From Pseudomonas kribbensis (GTDB taxonomy: Bacteria; Pseudomonadota; Gammaproteobacteria; Pseudomonadales; Pseudomonadaceae), in the NCBI RefSeq assembly GCF_003352185.1, contig NZ_CP029608.1, positions 1,736,001-1,800,000 on the forward strand: a stretch of DNA of 64,000 bases. Direction: 5' to 3'. The notes under the pieces were generated by a model. It had not been told where the DNA came from, did not search any database, and saw only the letters and a program-made list of their open reading frames with translations. Below are positions 25,898 through 34,384 of this stretch, in pieces (positions within the stretch are counted from its first letter, which is position 1; every line of letters begins with the position of its first letter). Position numbers and translations under genes: made by a program.

Positions 25898-27109
25898 ATG
25901 AGTGACAACCAGAAAGACGACCAGGAAATCGGCCCGGCAGGCGAAAAACTGCAGAAAGTCCTCGCCCGTATCGGCGTCGGCTCGCGCCGTGACGTGGAAG
26001 CGTGGATCAGCCAGGGCCGGATCAAGGTCAACGGCGCAGAGGCGACCCTCGGTCTGCGTGTCGACATGCACGATGCAATCACCATCGATGGCAAGGTCAT
26101 CAAGCGCGAAGAGGCCGCCGAGTCGGTCCGCCGCGTGATCATGTACAACAAGCCCGATGGCGAGATCTGCACCCGTGACGACCCGGAAGGCCGTCCGACC
26201 GTGTTCGACAAGCTGCCGCGTCCGAAAGAAGGTCGCTGGATCAACATCGGCCGTCTCGACATCAACACCACCGGTCTGCTGATGTTCACCACCGACGGTG
26301 AGCTGGCCAACCGCCTGATGCACCCGTCCTACGAGATGGACCGTGAGTACGCAGTCCGTGTTCGCGGCGAAGTCGATGACGAGATGATCGAGCGCCTGAA
26401 GGCCGGCGTTGTGCTGGAAGACGGCCCGGCGCGTTTCACCGACATTCAACAGGCACCGGGCGGCGAAGGCTTCAACCACTGGTATCACTGCGTGGTGATG
26501 GAAGGTCGTAACCGTGAAGTGCGTCGTCTGTGGGAATCCCAGGGCCTGGTGGTCAGCCGCCTGAAGCGCGTGCGTTTCGGTCCGGTGTTCCTCAACTCCG
26601 ACCTGCCGATGGGTCGCTGGCGCGAAATGAGTCAGTACGAAGTCGACGTGCTGAGCGCCGAAGTCGGCCTGACCCCGGTGGCCATGCCGCAACTGAACGC
26701 CAAGAGCAAAGACAAGCTCGACCGCATGCAGCGCAAGTCGTCGCGCCCGATGCCTCGCACCGAGCGCGTGCGCACCTTGCGTCCGGCCAACGGCGCACCG
26801 GCGGCTGCCGGCCCGCGTACCGTGCGTGAGCCGCAGATCGAAGGCGAGCGTCCGGGTCGCAAGCCGGCAGCGCGTCCGGATGGCGAACGCGCTCCACGCG
26901 GCCGCACCGAGCGCGGTGAAGGTCGTGCACCGGCCGGTCGCGGTACGCCGGTGGCGGATCGTCCAGCCGAGACCAAGCGTCCGGCCAAGCCGGCACCGAA
27001 GCGTCCAGGCATCAAGCTGGCTGACGATGACAAGCCGTCGGGCAAGCGCCGTGGCGCCCCGGCCGGTTCCGGCCAGCGCCCGGGTTTCGGTCGCAAGAAG
27101 CCGGAATAA
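25898..27109 (+). CDS. rluB: 23S rRNA pseudouridine synthase B
   Basis: The ATG at 25898 is preceded by GGGAGG and gives 403 residues. There is an S4 RNA-binding domain at about 16-65 (GEKLQKVLARIGVGSRRDVE). The RsuA/RluB catalytic motif GRLDINTTGLLMFTTDG contains the nucleophile Asp121, and the GRNREVRRL motif is at the C-terminal side of the fold. RluB makes pseudouridine 2605 of 23S rRNA. The final ~130 residues are a basic, Arg/Pro/Ala-rich disordered tail common in this genus. It ends the unit with a strong terminator. Confidence 0.95.
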   Translation: MSDNQKDDQEIGPAGEKLQKVLARIGVGSRRDVEAWISQGRIKVNGAEATLGLRVDMHDAITIDGKVIKREEAAESVRRVIMYNKPDGEICTRDDPEGRPTVFDKLPRPKEGRWINIGRLDINTTGLLMFTTDGELANRLMHPSYEMDREYAVRVRGEVDDEMIERLKAGVVLEDGPARFTDIQQAPGGEGFNHWYHCVVMEGRNREVRRLWESQGLVVSRLKRVRFGPVFLNSDLPMGRWREMSQYEVDVLSAEVGLTPVAMPQLNAKSKDKLDRMQRKSSRPMPRTERVRTLRPANGAPAAAGPRTVREPQIEGERPGRKPAARPDGERAPRGRTERGEGRAPAGRGTPVADRPAETKRPAKPAPKRPGIKLADDDKPSGKRRGAPAGSGQRPGFGRKKPE

Positions 27110-27160
27110 GGCGGATGTAAGCTTTGAGCGGCAAGCTTGAAGCTTCAAGCGGAAAACAGA

Positions 27161-27192
27161 AACGCCAACCTCAGGGTTGGCGTTTTTTTTTG
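27161..27192 (+). terminator. Intrinsic terminator after rluB
   Basis: AACGCCAACC and GGTTGGCGTT form a ten-base-pair stem with a TCAG loop (27161-27184), followed by eight or more T. Confidence 0.93.
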
Positions 27193-27477
27193 GACTTTTT
27201 ATTTCTTTTTTTGGGGTGTTTTTTCTTGTTTTAAAACAAAAAAATTGACGTGTTTCAGATAGTTAGCCAGCTAACGTCAAACATCGGTTCCGGCTTCGAA
27301 GGGTCTGGAGTGGAAACGTTACGTTACGTGTTGTCAGAAAATGTTTACGAAAAACCCTGCGAAGTCCCGTGGATCCTGTGCCTCTGCCAGGGTGTAAGGA
27401 AAATCTGCCGAAGCCCCGTCCGCCGGGCGTGGCGCAGGGCTCTGGCGTGCTTGTTTCAGGTTCGATTGAGAGGTGAG
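27193..27477. other. AT-rich intergenic stretch with nested inverted repeats
   Basis: No gene is evident. The first 50 bases are T- and A-rich. TTGACGT (27245-27251) and ACGTCAA (27274-27280) enclose GTTAGC/GCTAAC (27262-27275), which looks like an operator or a promoter overlapped by one. The rest is unremarkable. A GTG-initiated frame from 27250 runs through it, but its composition is not convincing. Confidence 0.35.
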
Positions 27478-27528
27478 ATGCGCCCCATGCCTGTCGTGCA
27501 GGTGCATAACAAGAAGGAGGCGCAATGA
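27478..27528 (+). CDS. Candidate 16-residue ORF
   Basis: ATG at 27478 encodes MRPMPVVQVHNKKEAQ. GAGAGGTGAG lies directly before it. Its TGA overlaps the ATG of the next small ORF (ATGA at 27525), a layout that favours translational coupling. There is no homology that I recognise. It may be a real peptide or just the ribosome-loading site for the next ORF. Confidence 0.3.
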   Translation: MRPMPVVQVHNKKEAQ

Positions 27529-27671
27529 ACGCCGATATCCATTTTCACTTCTCCACGTGGGGCGGATTTTCCATCGTCCACGCCGATGGCCTGCAAAGGC
27601 CTGACTCAATTTTTGCAGCCGCCCGGGCCTCTCGGGGCGGACACACGCAATCCCGGCAACCGACACGCTGA
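27525..27671 (+). CDS. Candidate 48-residue small protein
   Basis: ATG at 27525 follows AAGAAGGAGGCGCA, a near-perfect ribosome-binding site. The product starts MNADIHFHFSTWGGFSIVHA and ends in a basic QSRQPTR tail. I recognise no family and no membrane segment. The strong translation signal is the main support. Confidence 0.4.
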   Translation: MNADIHFHFSTWGGFSIVHADGLQRPDSIFAAARASRGGHTQSRQPTR

Positions 27672-27682
27672 TCCAGCGGGGT

Positions 27683-27711
27683 CTGGCAGCAGGGGGTTAG
27701 CGGTGTACAAT
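27683..27711 (+). promoter_or_regulatory. Candidate sigma-70 promoter for aroP
   Basis: CTGGCA (27683-27688), a 17-base spacer and TACAAT (27706-27711) give a plausible promoter. Transcription from it would produce a ~245-base leader containing the candidate leader peptide and hairpin before aroP. Confidence 0.4.
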
Positions 27712-27840
27712 GCGCCGCGTTTTAACTGTGACCCTCTGCGTAATCGCGCAAACCTCAAGGATTATCCGCCTTGTTCACTCCGCCGCGTCACAAGCGTGTC
27801 GGGTTCGATTTCGTCACAGATAAAAACAAACAGGTGACGC

Positions 27841-27903
27841 ATGACCGTTGTAAGAAAGCTGAATTCCTGGTGCCTGCGCTGGGGTTTGATCAAGGTTGGT
27901 TGA
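27841..27903 (+). CDS. Candidate Trp-containing leader peptide of aroP
   Basis: A 20-codon ORF (MTVVRKLNSWCLRWGLIKVG) is preceded by AGGTGACGC at good spacing. It contains two Trp codons within four positions and stops at 27903. The stop lies inside a hairpin: CAAGGTTG at 27891-27898 pairs with CAACCTTG at 27909-27916. Because the next gene is an aromatic amino-acid permease, ribosome stalling at the Trp codons could control it. That is inference. A different frame across the same bases is also open for about 54 codons, so coding is not proven. Confidence 0.4.
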   Translation: MTVVRKLNSWCLRWGLIKVG

Positions 27904-27916
27904 AATCGCAACCTTG
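27891..27916 (+). promoter_or_regulatory. Leader hairpin between leader peptide and aroP
   Basis: This is a perfect eight-base-pair stem with a ten-base loop that contains the stop codon of the candidate leader ORF. No T-run follows, so it is not a simple terminator. It could be an anti-terminator-like or translation-controlling element. Confidence 0.4.
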
Positions 27917-27963
27917 CAGCAACGTCTACTGAACATCATCAAACCTTGCGTGAGACCTTTTTC

Positions 27964-29382
27964 ATGAGTGGACAAAACTCGCAATCAGGCGAGCTGAAAC
28001 GCGGCCTGAAAAATCGCCATATTCAACTGATCGCCCTCGGTGGCGCGATCGGTACCGGATTGTTCCTCGGCTCGGCCGGGGTGCTGAAATCCGCCGGCCC
28101 GTCGATGATCCTCGGCTATGCCATCTGCGGCTTCATCGCTTTCATGATCATGCGCCAGCTCGGCGAGATGATCGTCGAAGAGCCGGTGGCCGGTTCCTTC
28201 AGCCACTTTGCGCACAAATACTGGGGCGGCTTCGCCGGTTTCCTGTCGGGCTGGAACTGCTGGATCCTGTACATCCTGGTGGGCATGTCGGAACTGACCG
28301 CGGTCGGCAAGTACATCCACTACTGGGCGCCGGACATTCCGAGCTGGGTCACCGCAGCCGCGTTCTTCCTGCTGATCAACGCGATCAACCTGGCCAACGT
28401 CAAAGTCTTCGGTGAGGCCGAATTCTGGTTCGCGATCATCAAGGTCGTGGCGATCGTCGGCATGATTGCCCTGGGCAGCTACCTGCTGGTCAGCGGTCAC
28501 GGCGGCCCGCAGGCGTCGGTGAGCAACCTGTGGTCTCATGGCGGCTTCTTCCCGAACGGCGTCAGCGGTCTGGTGATGGCCATGGCGATCATCATGTTTT
28601 CCTTCGGCGGTCTGGAAATGCTCGGTTTCACCGCAGCCGAGGCCGACAAGCCGAAAACCGTGATCCCGAAAGCGATCAACCAGGTGATCTACCGGATCCT
28701 GATTTTCTACATCGGTGCACTGGTCATCCTGCTGTCGCTGACCCCGTGGGACAGTCTGCTGGAAACCCTCAACGCGTCGGGCGACTCCTACAGTGGCAGC
28801 CCGTTCGTGCAGGTGTTCTCGATGCTCGGCAGCAACACCGCCGCGCACATCCTCAACTTCGTGGTCCTGACCGCAGCGTTGTCGGTGTACAACAGCGGCA
28901 CCTACTGCAACAGCCGCATGTTGCTGGGCATGGCCGAGCAGGGCGATGCGCCGAAAGGCCTGGCGAAGATCGACAAGCGCGGTGTACCGGTGCGTTCGAT
29001 CCTGGCTTCGGCAGCGGTAACGCTGGTGGCTGTGCTGCTCAACTATCTGATGCCGCAGCACGCGCTGGAATTGCTGATGTCGCTGGTGGTTGCAACGCTG
29101 GTGATCAACTGGGCGATGATCAGCTTCTCGCACTTCAAGTTCCGCCAGCACATGAACAAGACCAGCCAGACGCCGCTGTTCAAGGCGCTGTGGTACCCGT
29201 ACGGCAACTACATCTGCCTGGCGTTCGTGGCGTTCATCCTCGGCGTGATGCTGCTGATCCCGGGCATCCAGATCTCGGTGTATGCGATTCCGGTGTGGGT
29301 CGTGTTCATGTGGGTCTGCTACGTGATCAAGAACAAGCGCGGCGCACAGCAGGCGCTGCACGCGGCGAACGCTGCCAAGTAA
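27964..29382 (+). CDS. aroP: Aromatic amino-acid permease AroP
   Basis: The ATG at 27964 gives 472 residues, typical of AroP/PheP. The frame is open upstream only from a TTG. About twelve membrane segments are seen, with the APC-family signature RGLKNRHIQLIALGGAIGTGLFLGSA and the AAT motif FSFGGLEMLGFTAAEA. It would import Phe, Tyr and Trp by proton symport. It lies a few kilobases from phhABC, which degrades phenylalanine, but in a separate unit. A terminator follows. Confidence 0.92.
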   Translation: MSGQNSQSGELKRGLKNRHIQLIALGGAIGTGLFLGSAGVLKSAGPSMILGYAICGFIAFMIMRQLGEMIVEEPVAGSFSHFAHKYWGGFAGFLSGWNCWILYILVGMSELTAVGKYIHYWAPDIPSWVTAAAFFLLINAINLANVKVFGEAEFWFAIIKVVAIVGMIALGSYLLVSGHGGPQASVSNLWSHGGFFPNGVSGLVMAMAIIMFSFGGLEMLGFTAAEADKPKTVIPKAINQVIYRILIFYIGALVILLSLTPWDSLLETLNASGDSYSGSPFVQVFSMLGSNTAAHILNFVVLTAALSVYNSGTYCNSRMLLGMAEQGDAPKGLAKIDKRGVPVRSILASAAVTLVAVLLNYLMPQHALELLMSLVVATLVINWAMISFSHFKFRQHMNKTSQTPLFKALWYPYGNYICLAFVAFILGVMLLIPGIQISVYAIPVWVVFMWVCYVIKNKRGAQQALHAANAAK

Positions 29383-29402
29383 GCGTCGATGCAAAAAACA
29401 AC

Positions 29403-29429
29403 AAACCCGGCCAAGTGCCGGGTTTTTTG
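29403..29429 (+). terminator. Intrinsic terminator after aroP
   Basis: AAACCCGGC and GCCGGGTTT form a nine-base-pair stem with a CAAGT loop (29403-29425), followed by T's. Confidence 0.92.
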
Positions 29430-29472
29430 TGCTTTCGCGGTATCCTGCGGGTTCTGAATACGGACGCTTTCC

Positions 29473-29886
29473 ATGCTGGTGATTTCCAACAACGTGCATC
29501 TGCCGGATGCCGAGATCGAACTGACGTACATCCGCGCCCAGGGTGCCGGTGGGCAGAACGTCAACAAGGTCTCCAGCGCCGTGCACCTGCGCTTCGACAT
29601 TCCGGCCTCGTCCTTGCCCGAGTTCTACAAGGAGCGGCTGCTGGCGCTGCGCGACAGTCGCATCACCAGCGACGGCGTGCTGATCATCAAGGCCCAGCAG
29701 TACCGCACGCAGGAACAGAATCGTGCCGATGCGCTGGAGCGTCTGACCGAGCTGATCCTCAGCGCCACCAAGGTTGAGAAGAAACGCCGTCCAACCAAGC
29801 CGACACTGGGTTCAAAAAAACGTCGGCTGGAGTCGAAGACCAAACGCGGCAGCATCAAGGCCGGGCGCGGCAAGGTGGATTTCTAG
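29473..29886 (+). CDS. arfB: Alternative ribosome-rescue factor ArfB (YaeJ)
   Basis: This 137-residue protein has the release-factor-like catalytic motif Gly26-Gly27-Gln28 ([19 protein letters not shown]). Its long basic C-terminal tail ([25 protein letters not shown]) is the part that enters the empty mRNA channel in ArfB. It hydrolyses peptidyl-tRNA on ribosomes stalled on non-stop mRNA. The stop overlaps the stop of the convergent MFS gene by four bases. Confidence 0.96.
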   Translation: MLVISNNVHLPDAEIELTYIRAQGAGGQNVNKVSSAVHLRFDIPASSLPEFYKERLLALRDSRITSDGVLIIKAQQYRTQEQNRADALERLTELILSATKVEKKRRPTKPTLGSKKRRLESKTKRGSIKAGRGKVDF

Positions 29887-31082
29887 TCTTCGCGGTACTT
29901 TGCCGTGTGCCTGTACAGGTACACGCTCAGCGCCAGGCCGCTCAACGCGGCGATAGCGGCAAACAGGAAGATCGAGGCAAAACCGAAGCCCGCCGCAATG
30001 GCTCCGGCCAACGGCCCGGTGATCCCCAATGACAAGTCGATGAACAGCGAATAGGCACCGACCGCCGCACCACGGCTGGAGGCCGGCACCAGGTTCACCG
30101 CTTCCACGCCCAGTGCCGGGAACACCAGCGAGAAGCCGAAACCGCTCAATGCTGCGCCAGCCAGCGCCCAGTGTGCATCCGGTGCGATCCATAGCAGCAA
30201 TAAGCCCAGTGTTTCCACCGACAGGCAGGCAATCGCCACGCGAAAGCCGCCGAGGCGGTTGATCAGGTTGCCGAACAGCAGTCGCGCACCGATGAAGCTG
30301 GCGCCGAACAGGCTCAGGCACAGCACGGCGTTGTCCCAATGCTGGGTGGCGTAATAAAGGGTGATGAAAGTGGCGATGGTGCCGAACCCTATCGAGCCCA
30401 GCGCCAGTCCGCAACCGTGGGGGAAAACGCGACCCAGCACGTGCATGAAAGGCAAACGCTCGCCGGCGACAATCGGCGCAGCCGTCTTCGGCCAGGCCAA
30501 CAGCAGGCCCAGCGATGCGAGCAACAGAATGCTCACGCCCATGCTCCACAGACCGAAATGACTGACCAGCCACACCCCCAGCGGCGCCCCGATGGCCAGC
30601 GCGCCATAACTGGCGATGCCGTTCCACGAGATGACTTTGGCCGTGTTGGCCGCGCCGACGCGACCGATGCCCCAGCCGATCGATCCCGAGCCGACAAGAC
30701 TTTCCGCGCTACCCAGCACCAGTCGCCCGACGAACAGGCTGATCAGGCTGAGCATCGGCAGATTGGGCGTCCAGGCTGAAATCAGCATGAACACACCGCT
30801 CAAACCGCACCCGGCCAGACCGATCATCACCGCACGTTTGCTGCCCTGGTTGTCGATGATCTTGCCGGCATACGGGCGACTGAGCAGGGTGGCGAGGTAT
30901 TGCACGCTGATCACCAGCCCGGCGATGACCGCGCCGAAGCCCAGGTCGCTATGCACATAGCCGGGCAGCACGGCCAGTGGAATGCCGATATTCAAATAGC
31001 CGATGAAGGTGAACAGGACGATGGAAACGACTTGTAGCGTGACCGCCAGGGGGCGCTGGGGTTCTGGCATAGAGGACGACAT
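29883..31082 (-). CDS. MFS transporter (YhhS-like)
   Basis: This 399-residue protein has about twelve membrane segments. It shows the MFS loop signature [20 protein letters not shown] between helices 2 and 3, and [15 protein letters not shown]. These suit the YhhS/YfcJ subgroup, whose substrates are uncertain. It starts at the ATG at 31082; a second in-frame ATG (MPEPQRP) lies four codons on. Confidence 0.9.
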   Translation of the reverse strand: MSSSMPEPQRPLAVTLQVVSIVLFTFIGYLNIGIPLAVLPGYVHSDLGFGAVIAGLVISVQYLATLLSRPYAGKIIDNQGSKRAVMIGLAGCGLSGVFMLISAWTPNLPMLSLISLFVGRLVLGSAESLVGSGSIGWGIGRVGAANTAKVISWNGIASYGALAIGAPLGVWLVSHFGLWSMGVSILLLASLGLLLAWPKTAAPIVAGERLPFMHVLGRVFPHGCGLALGSIGFGTIATFITLYYATQHWDNAVLCLSLFGASFIGARLLFGNLINRLGGFRVAIACLSVETLGLLLLWIAPDAHWALAGAALSGFGFSLVFPALGVEAVNLVPASSRGAAVGAYSLFIDLSLGITGPLAGAIAAGFGFASIFLFAAIAALSGLALSVYLYRHTAKYRED

Positions 31083-31165
31083 GGGTAACGATCCACGGGG
31101 AGAGCAGAATAGATAGGCTGCTCATGATACCGGCGTGGACGATGCTGCGGCGGGGAAAAGTAAAA

Positions 31166-31348
31166 CTATTTGGCCGGGGCGACCAGTTGCGTGGTGACCA
31201 GTGCCGCGAGGGCGTTTTCTTCGCTGCCGAACCGGGCGAGCAGGGCGGCCTGTTTCTCGGGCGAGAGGCGACTCCAGATCTCGATCATCTTCTCGGTGGC
31301 GCCGATGAGGATTTCAGCCTGGTGTTCGTTGAAGGATTCGTCGGTCAT
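31166..31348 (-). CDS. Small conserved-looking protein, 60 residues
   Basis: It encodes MTDESFNEHQAEILIGATEKM, then IWSRLSPEKQAALLARFGSEENALAAL. It is a compact acidic helical protein without signal or membrane segments. I recall similar short proteins in other Pseudomonas genomes but no function. It is the second of two tiny minus-strand genes separated by a perfect inverted repeat at 31369-31400. Confidence 0.65.
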   Translation of the reverse strand: MTDESFNEHQAEILIGATEKMIEIWSRLSPEKQAALLARFGSEENALAALVTTQLVAPAK

Positions 31349-31368
31349 GGCGGGCTCGGTTTCAGGCA

Positions 31369-31400
31369 GTGTGGAAAGCGCATGTTAGCGCTTTCCACAC
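31369..31400. repeat. Perfect 13-bp inverted repeat between two small genes
   Basis: GTGTGGAAAGCGC (31369-31381) pairs with GCGCTTTCCACAC (31388-31400) around a six-base loop. There is no T-run on either side, so it may be an mRNA stem separating two cistrons or a DNA-binding site rather than a standard terminator. Confidence 0.7.
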
Positions 31401-31421
31401 GGTCTGTACGGCGGGTGTTAC

Positions 31422-31553
31422 TTACTCTTTGCTGTCGGCCGGACGGCTTTCGGCGGCTTCTTTCGGCTCGGGCTGTTGGGCACCGGCTTGTTGCGTGGTC
31501 GTCTGCTCAGGTACGTGCAGGCTTGGGAAGGGGAGATTGGGAATCTCGTGCAT
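31422..31553 (-). CDS. Small Pro/Gln-rich protein, 43 residues
   Basis: ATG at 31553 follows GAGGAGCGCAACC, a very good ribosome-binding site. The product begins MHEIPNLPFPSLHVPEQ and ends in an acidic, probably disordered tail (EPKEAAESRPADSKE). It has no signal peptide and I recognise no family. The strong start signal and clean context make it a likely real gene. Confidence 0.6.
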   Translation of the reverse strand: MHEIPNLPFPSLHVPEQTTTQQAGAQQPEPKEAAESRPADSKE

Positions 31554-31714
31554 GGTTGCGCTCCTCGCTAAGTCTGTTGATAGATCTGGTAGATCCGCGC
31601 TTTCAGAAAGCCTGCGAAGGATACAGCAGTAAAAATGACAAACAGATTTTTAATTCCGCTTGTTGCGACGGGCGGGATTGTCTAGACAAGTGCGACAGGG
31701 TGACGCAGGGCAAA

Positions 31715-31804
31715 TGTGGGAGCGAGCCTGCTCGCGATGAGTGCGTGTCAGCCGACATTTGTGCTGGCTGATACACCGCTATCGCGAGCAGGCTCGCTCC
31801 CACA
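31715..31804. repeat. REP pair (REPIN) between phhC and the small genes
   Basis: Two perfect 24-base arms, 31715-31738 and 31781-31804, are inverted around a 42-base spacer. The arm core GGGAGCGAGCCTGCTCGCGA is the widespread REP sequence of the P. fluorescens group. These elements are moved by RAYT proteins encoded elsewhere. It lies seven bases beyond the phhC stop and could act as a transcript-end stabiliser. Confidence 0.93.
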
Positions 31805-31811
31805 ATTGTGT

Positions 31812-33005
31812 TTATTTGCAGACGTTGGCGATCGCTTCAGCCAGCAGGTCGAGACGTGTCGCATCAATCCCGGCGACGTTGGCCCGGCCCGAGCTGACCA
31901 TGTACACGCTGTGATGCTCGCGCAGGTTTTTCACCTGTTCCGGCGACAGGCCGGTGTAGGAGAACATCCCGCGTTGCACGCCAATGTGCGCAAAACGCTC
32001 GCGCAAGCCGTGGGGCTCCAGCGCTTCCACCAGGCCACTGCGCAACTGGGCGATGCGCAGACGCATGGCTTCCACTTCGTCGGCCCAGCGGCGTTTCAGC
32101 TCCGGGTCGGCGAGGATCGTGGCAACCACAGCCGCGCCGTGATCCGGTGGTGTCGACCACAAGTTGCGGGCGATATGCGCCAGCTGGCTGCGGATGTCGA
32201 TGAGCTTGTCGGCGGTTTTCGCGCAGACGATCAGCGCACCGGTGCGGTCGCGGTACAGGCCGAAGTTCTTCGAGCAGGAACTGGTGATCAGCAGCTCAGG
32301 CAACTCGGCGGCGAACAGCCGGGTTGACCATGCATCCTGCTCCAGACCGTCGCCGAAACCCTGGTAGGCAAAGTCGATCAGCGGCAGCAGATGGCGGCTG
32401 CGCACCACGTCCAGCACCCGGTGCCAGTCGTCGTGACTCAGATCGAAACCGGTCGGGTTGTGGCAGCACGCGTGCAGCAGCACCACATCACCATTCGGCA
32501 CTTCACTGAGCACGGCGAGCATCGCATCGACATCGAGGCGGTTGTCGCTGCCGACGTACGGGTAATGGCTGATCTTGACCCCGGCGGCCGCGAAAATCGT
32601 TTCGTGGATCGGCCAGGTAGGGTTGCTCAGCCATACGCCTTTGCCCGGCAGGCACTGCGCGATGAAGTCCGCCGCCAGACGCAGCGCACCTGTGCCGCCC
32701 GGGGTCTGGGTGGCGCCGGCACGTTGCTGGGCGATCAGTGCCGAATCGGCACCAAGCACCAGCTCATTGATCACCTTGCCGAACAGCGGGTTGCCGTGGC
32801 CACCGATGTAAGTCTTGGTGTCCTGGCTCTCGACCAGACGCGCCTCGGCGATTTTCACCGCCTCGGGGATTGGCGTCAGGCCCTGGGCATCCTTGTAGAC
32901 GCCCACGCCGAGGTCGAACTTGCGCGGGTTGGAATCCTGCGCGTAGGCCTCCATCAGGCCGAGGATCGGGTCGCCGGGCACCCGGCCGATGGCGTCGAAG
33001 TGCAT
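31812..33005 (-). CDS. phhC: Aromatic amino-acid aminotransferase PhhC
   Basis: This 397-residue class I aminotransferase starts at the ATG at 33005 ([21 protein letters not shown]). Lys246 in SSCSKNFGLYRDR is the expected PLP Schiff-base residue. CCHNPTG and Asp211/Tyr214 (LIDFAYQGF) make further cofactor contacts. It converts tyrosine to 4-hydroxyphenylpyruvate downstream of PhhA. Its ATG overlaps the phhB stop by one base (TAATG), so the two are translationally coupled. Confidence 0.95.
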   Translation of the reverse strand: MHFDAIGRVPGDPILGLMEAYAQDSNPRKFDLGVGVYKDAQGLTPIPEAVKIAEARLVESQDTKTYIGGHGNPLFGKVINELVLGADSALIAQQRAGATQTPGGTGALRLAADFIAQCLPGKGVWLSNPTWPIHETIFAAAGVKISHYPYVGSDNRLDVDAMLAVLSEVPNGDVVLLHACCHNPTGFDLSHDDWHRVLDVVRSRHLLPLIDFAYQGFGDGLEQDAWSTRLFAAELPELLITSSCSKNFGLYRDRTGALIVCAKTADKLIDIRSQLAHIARNLWSTPPDHGAAVVATILADPELKRRWADEVEAMRLRIAQLRSGLVEALEPHGLRERFAHIGVQRGMFSYTGLSPEQVKNLREHHSVYMVSSGRANVAGIDATRLDLLAEAIANVCK

Positions 33006-33361
33006 TACTTGCGTCCTTCTGCAGTCTTGGCCACTTCGTCGGTGCGCGCGGCCATGATGAAGTCGTTGCGGTGCAGGCCCTTGATCGAGTGGCTCCACCA
33101 GGTCACGGTGACTTTGCCCCACTCGGTCAGCAGACCCGGGTGGTGACCTTCGGCCTCGGAGATCTCGCCGACGGCATTGGTAAACGCCAGGGCGTGCTTG
33201 AAGTTCTTGAACAGGAAGACTTTTTCCAGCTGCATGATGCTGTCACGCACTTCGATGTTCCAGTCAGGGATCTGCTTGATCAGGATCGGCAGTTCTTCAT
33301 CGCTGACCTGTGGAGCATCGGCACGGCACGCTTCGCAATGGGCTTGGTTCAAGGTGGACAT
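33005..33361 (-). CDS. phhB: Pterin-4a-carbinolamine dehydratase PhhB
   Basis: This 118-residue protein has the PCD signature [32 protein letters not shown], containing the active-site HHP. It regenerates quinonoid dihydrobiopterin from the carbinolamine formed by PhhA. An N-terminal CEACRADAP cysteine pair is typical of bacterial PhhB. It lies between phhA (110 bases upstream) and phhC (one-base overlap). Confidence 0.96.
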
Positions 33362-33471
33362 GGTGTACTTCCTGAAATCTAGAGGTGTTTTTTTATATTG
33401 GCTGGCAATGCCGTCACGCTAAACCAAAGCCGCGACGACTGACAGACTCACTTGTAAGTAAAAGCCACGGT

Positions 33472-34263
33472 TCACGCAGCTTTTGGTTTCGGCGGAAATT
33501 TCGGTGCGTGCAGACCCAGCTGCATGCCTTGCTTGACCATGCCCATGATGTCTTCGTGGGCGAGGTCGAACAGGCGCTTGAGGTTCGGCAGGACAAAGTA
33601 CAGCGGTTGCAGGATGTCGATGCGGTACGGCGTGCGCATGGCTTCCAGCGGATCGAAAGCCTGGTGTTCAGGTTCGTCCGACAGCGAATAAACGGTTTCT
33701 TTAGGCGAGGACAGGATGCCGCCGCCGTAGATGCGTTTGCCTTGCGGGGTGTCGACCAGGCCGAACTCGATGGTCATCCAGTACAGACGCGCCAGGTAAA
33801 CGCGTTCTTCCTTGGTCGCTTGCAGACCGAGCTTGCCGTAGGTGTGGGTGAATTCGGCGAACCACGGGTTGGTCAGCAGCGGGCAGTGACCAAAGATCTC
33901 GTGGAAAATGTCCGGCTCTTGCAGGTAGTCCAGTTCTTCACGGGTGCGAATGAAGGTGGCGACTGGAAACTGCTTGCTGGCGAGCAATTCGAAAAAGGTC
34001 TGGAAGGGGATCAGCGCCGGGACGCGGGCGACCTGCCAACCGGTGGTCTCGCCGAGCACCTTGTTGATCTCGCCCAGTTGCGGAATGCGGTCGTGGGGCA
34101 GGCCGAGTTTTTCGATACCGTCCAGGTATTCCTGGCACGCCCGACCCTCGATCACTTTCAACTGGCGGGTGATCAGCGTGTTCCACACCGCGTGTTCTTC
34201 GGCGGGGTAGTCGATAAAACCTTGCGCATCGGGCTCGCGGGCCACGTATTGCGTCTGCTTCAT
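33472..34263 (-). CDS. phhA: Phenylalanine 4-monooxygenase PhhA
   Basis: This 263-residue pterin-dependent hydroxylase shows the Fe ligands His121 and His126 (FHEIFGHCPLL) and probably Glu166 (WMTIEFG). It converts phenylalanine to tyrosine using tetrahydropterin and O2. It has only the catalytic domain, as in other bacterial enzymes. It starts the phhA-phhB-phhC unit and is divergent from its activator phhR across 268 bases. Confidence 0.97.
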   Translation of the reverse strand: MKQTQYVAREPDAQGFIDYPAEEHAVWNTLITRQLKVIEGRACQEYLDGIEKLGLPHDRIPQLGEINKVLGETTGWQVARVPALIPFQTFFELLASKQFPVATFIRTREELDYLQEPDIFHEIFGHCPLLTNPWFAEFTHTYGKLGLQATKEERVYLARLYWMTIEFGLVDTPQGKRIYGGGILSSPKETVYSLSDEPEHQAFDPLEAMRTPYRIDILQPLYFVLPNLKRLFDLAHEDIMGMVKQGMQLGLHAPKFPPKPKAA

Positions 34264-34384
34264 ACTGCTCTCCTGCGAGGGGAATTCGTTCTTGTTATGT
34301 CCTGCTATGGACTGAGAAATACCCCAGAGCGTGCCGTGTTGCAGCAGGTTGAAGAGCCGTCGGGTAGGAAAAGTCTCTTTAAAT

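Noticed and set aside
27250..27528. A 92-codon GTG-initiated frame after rluB
   Set aside because: Composition is not coding-like upstream of 27478. Only the last 16 codons have a credible start signal.
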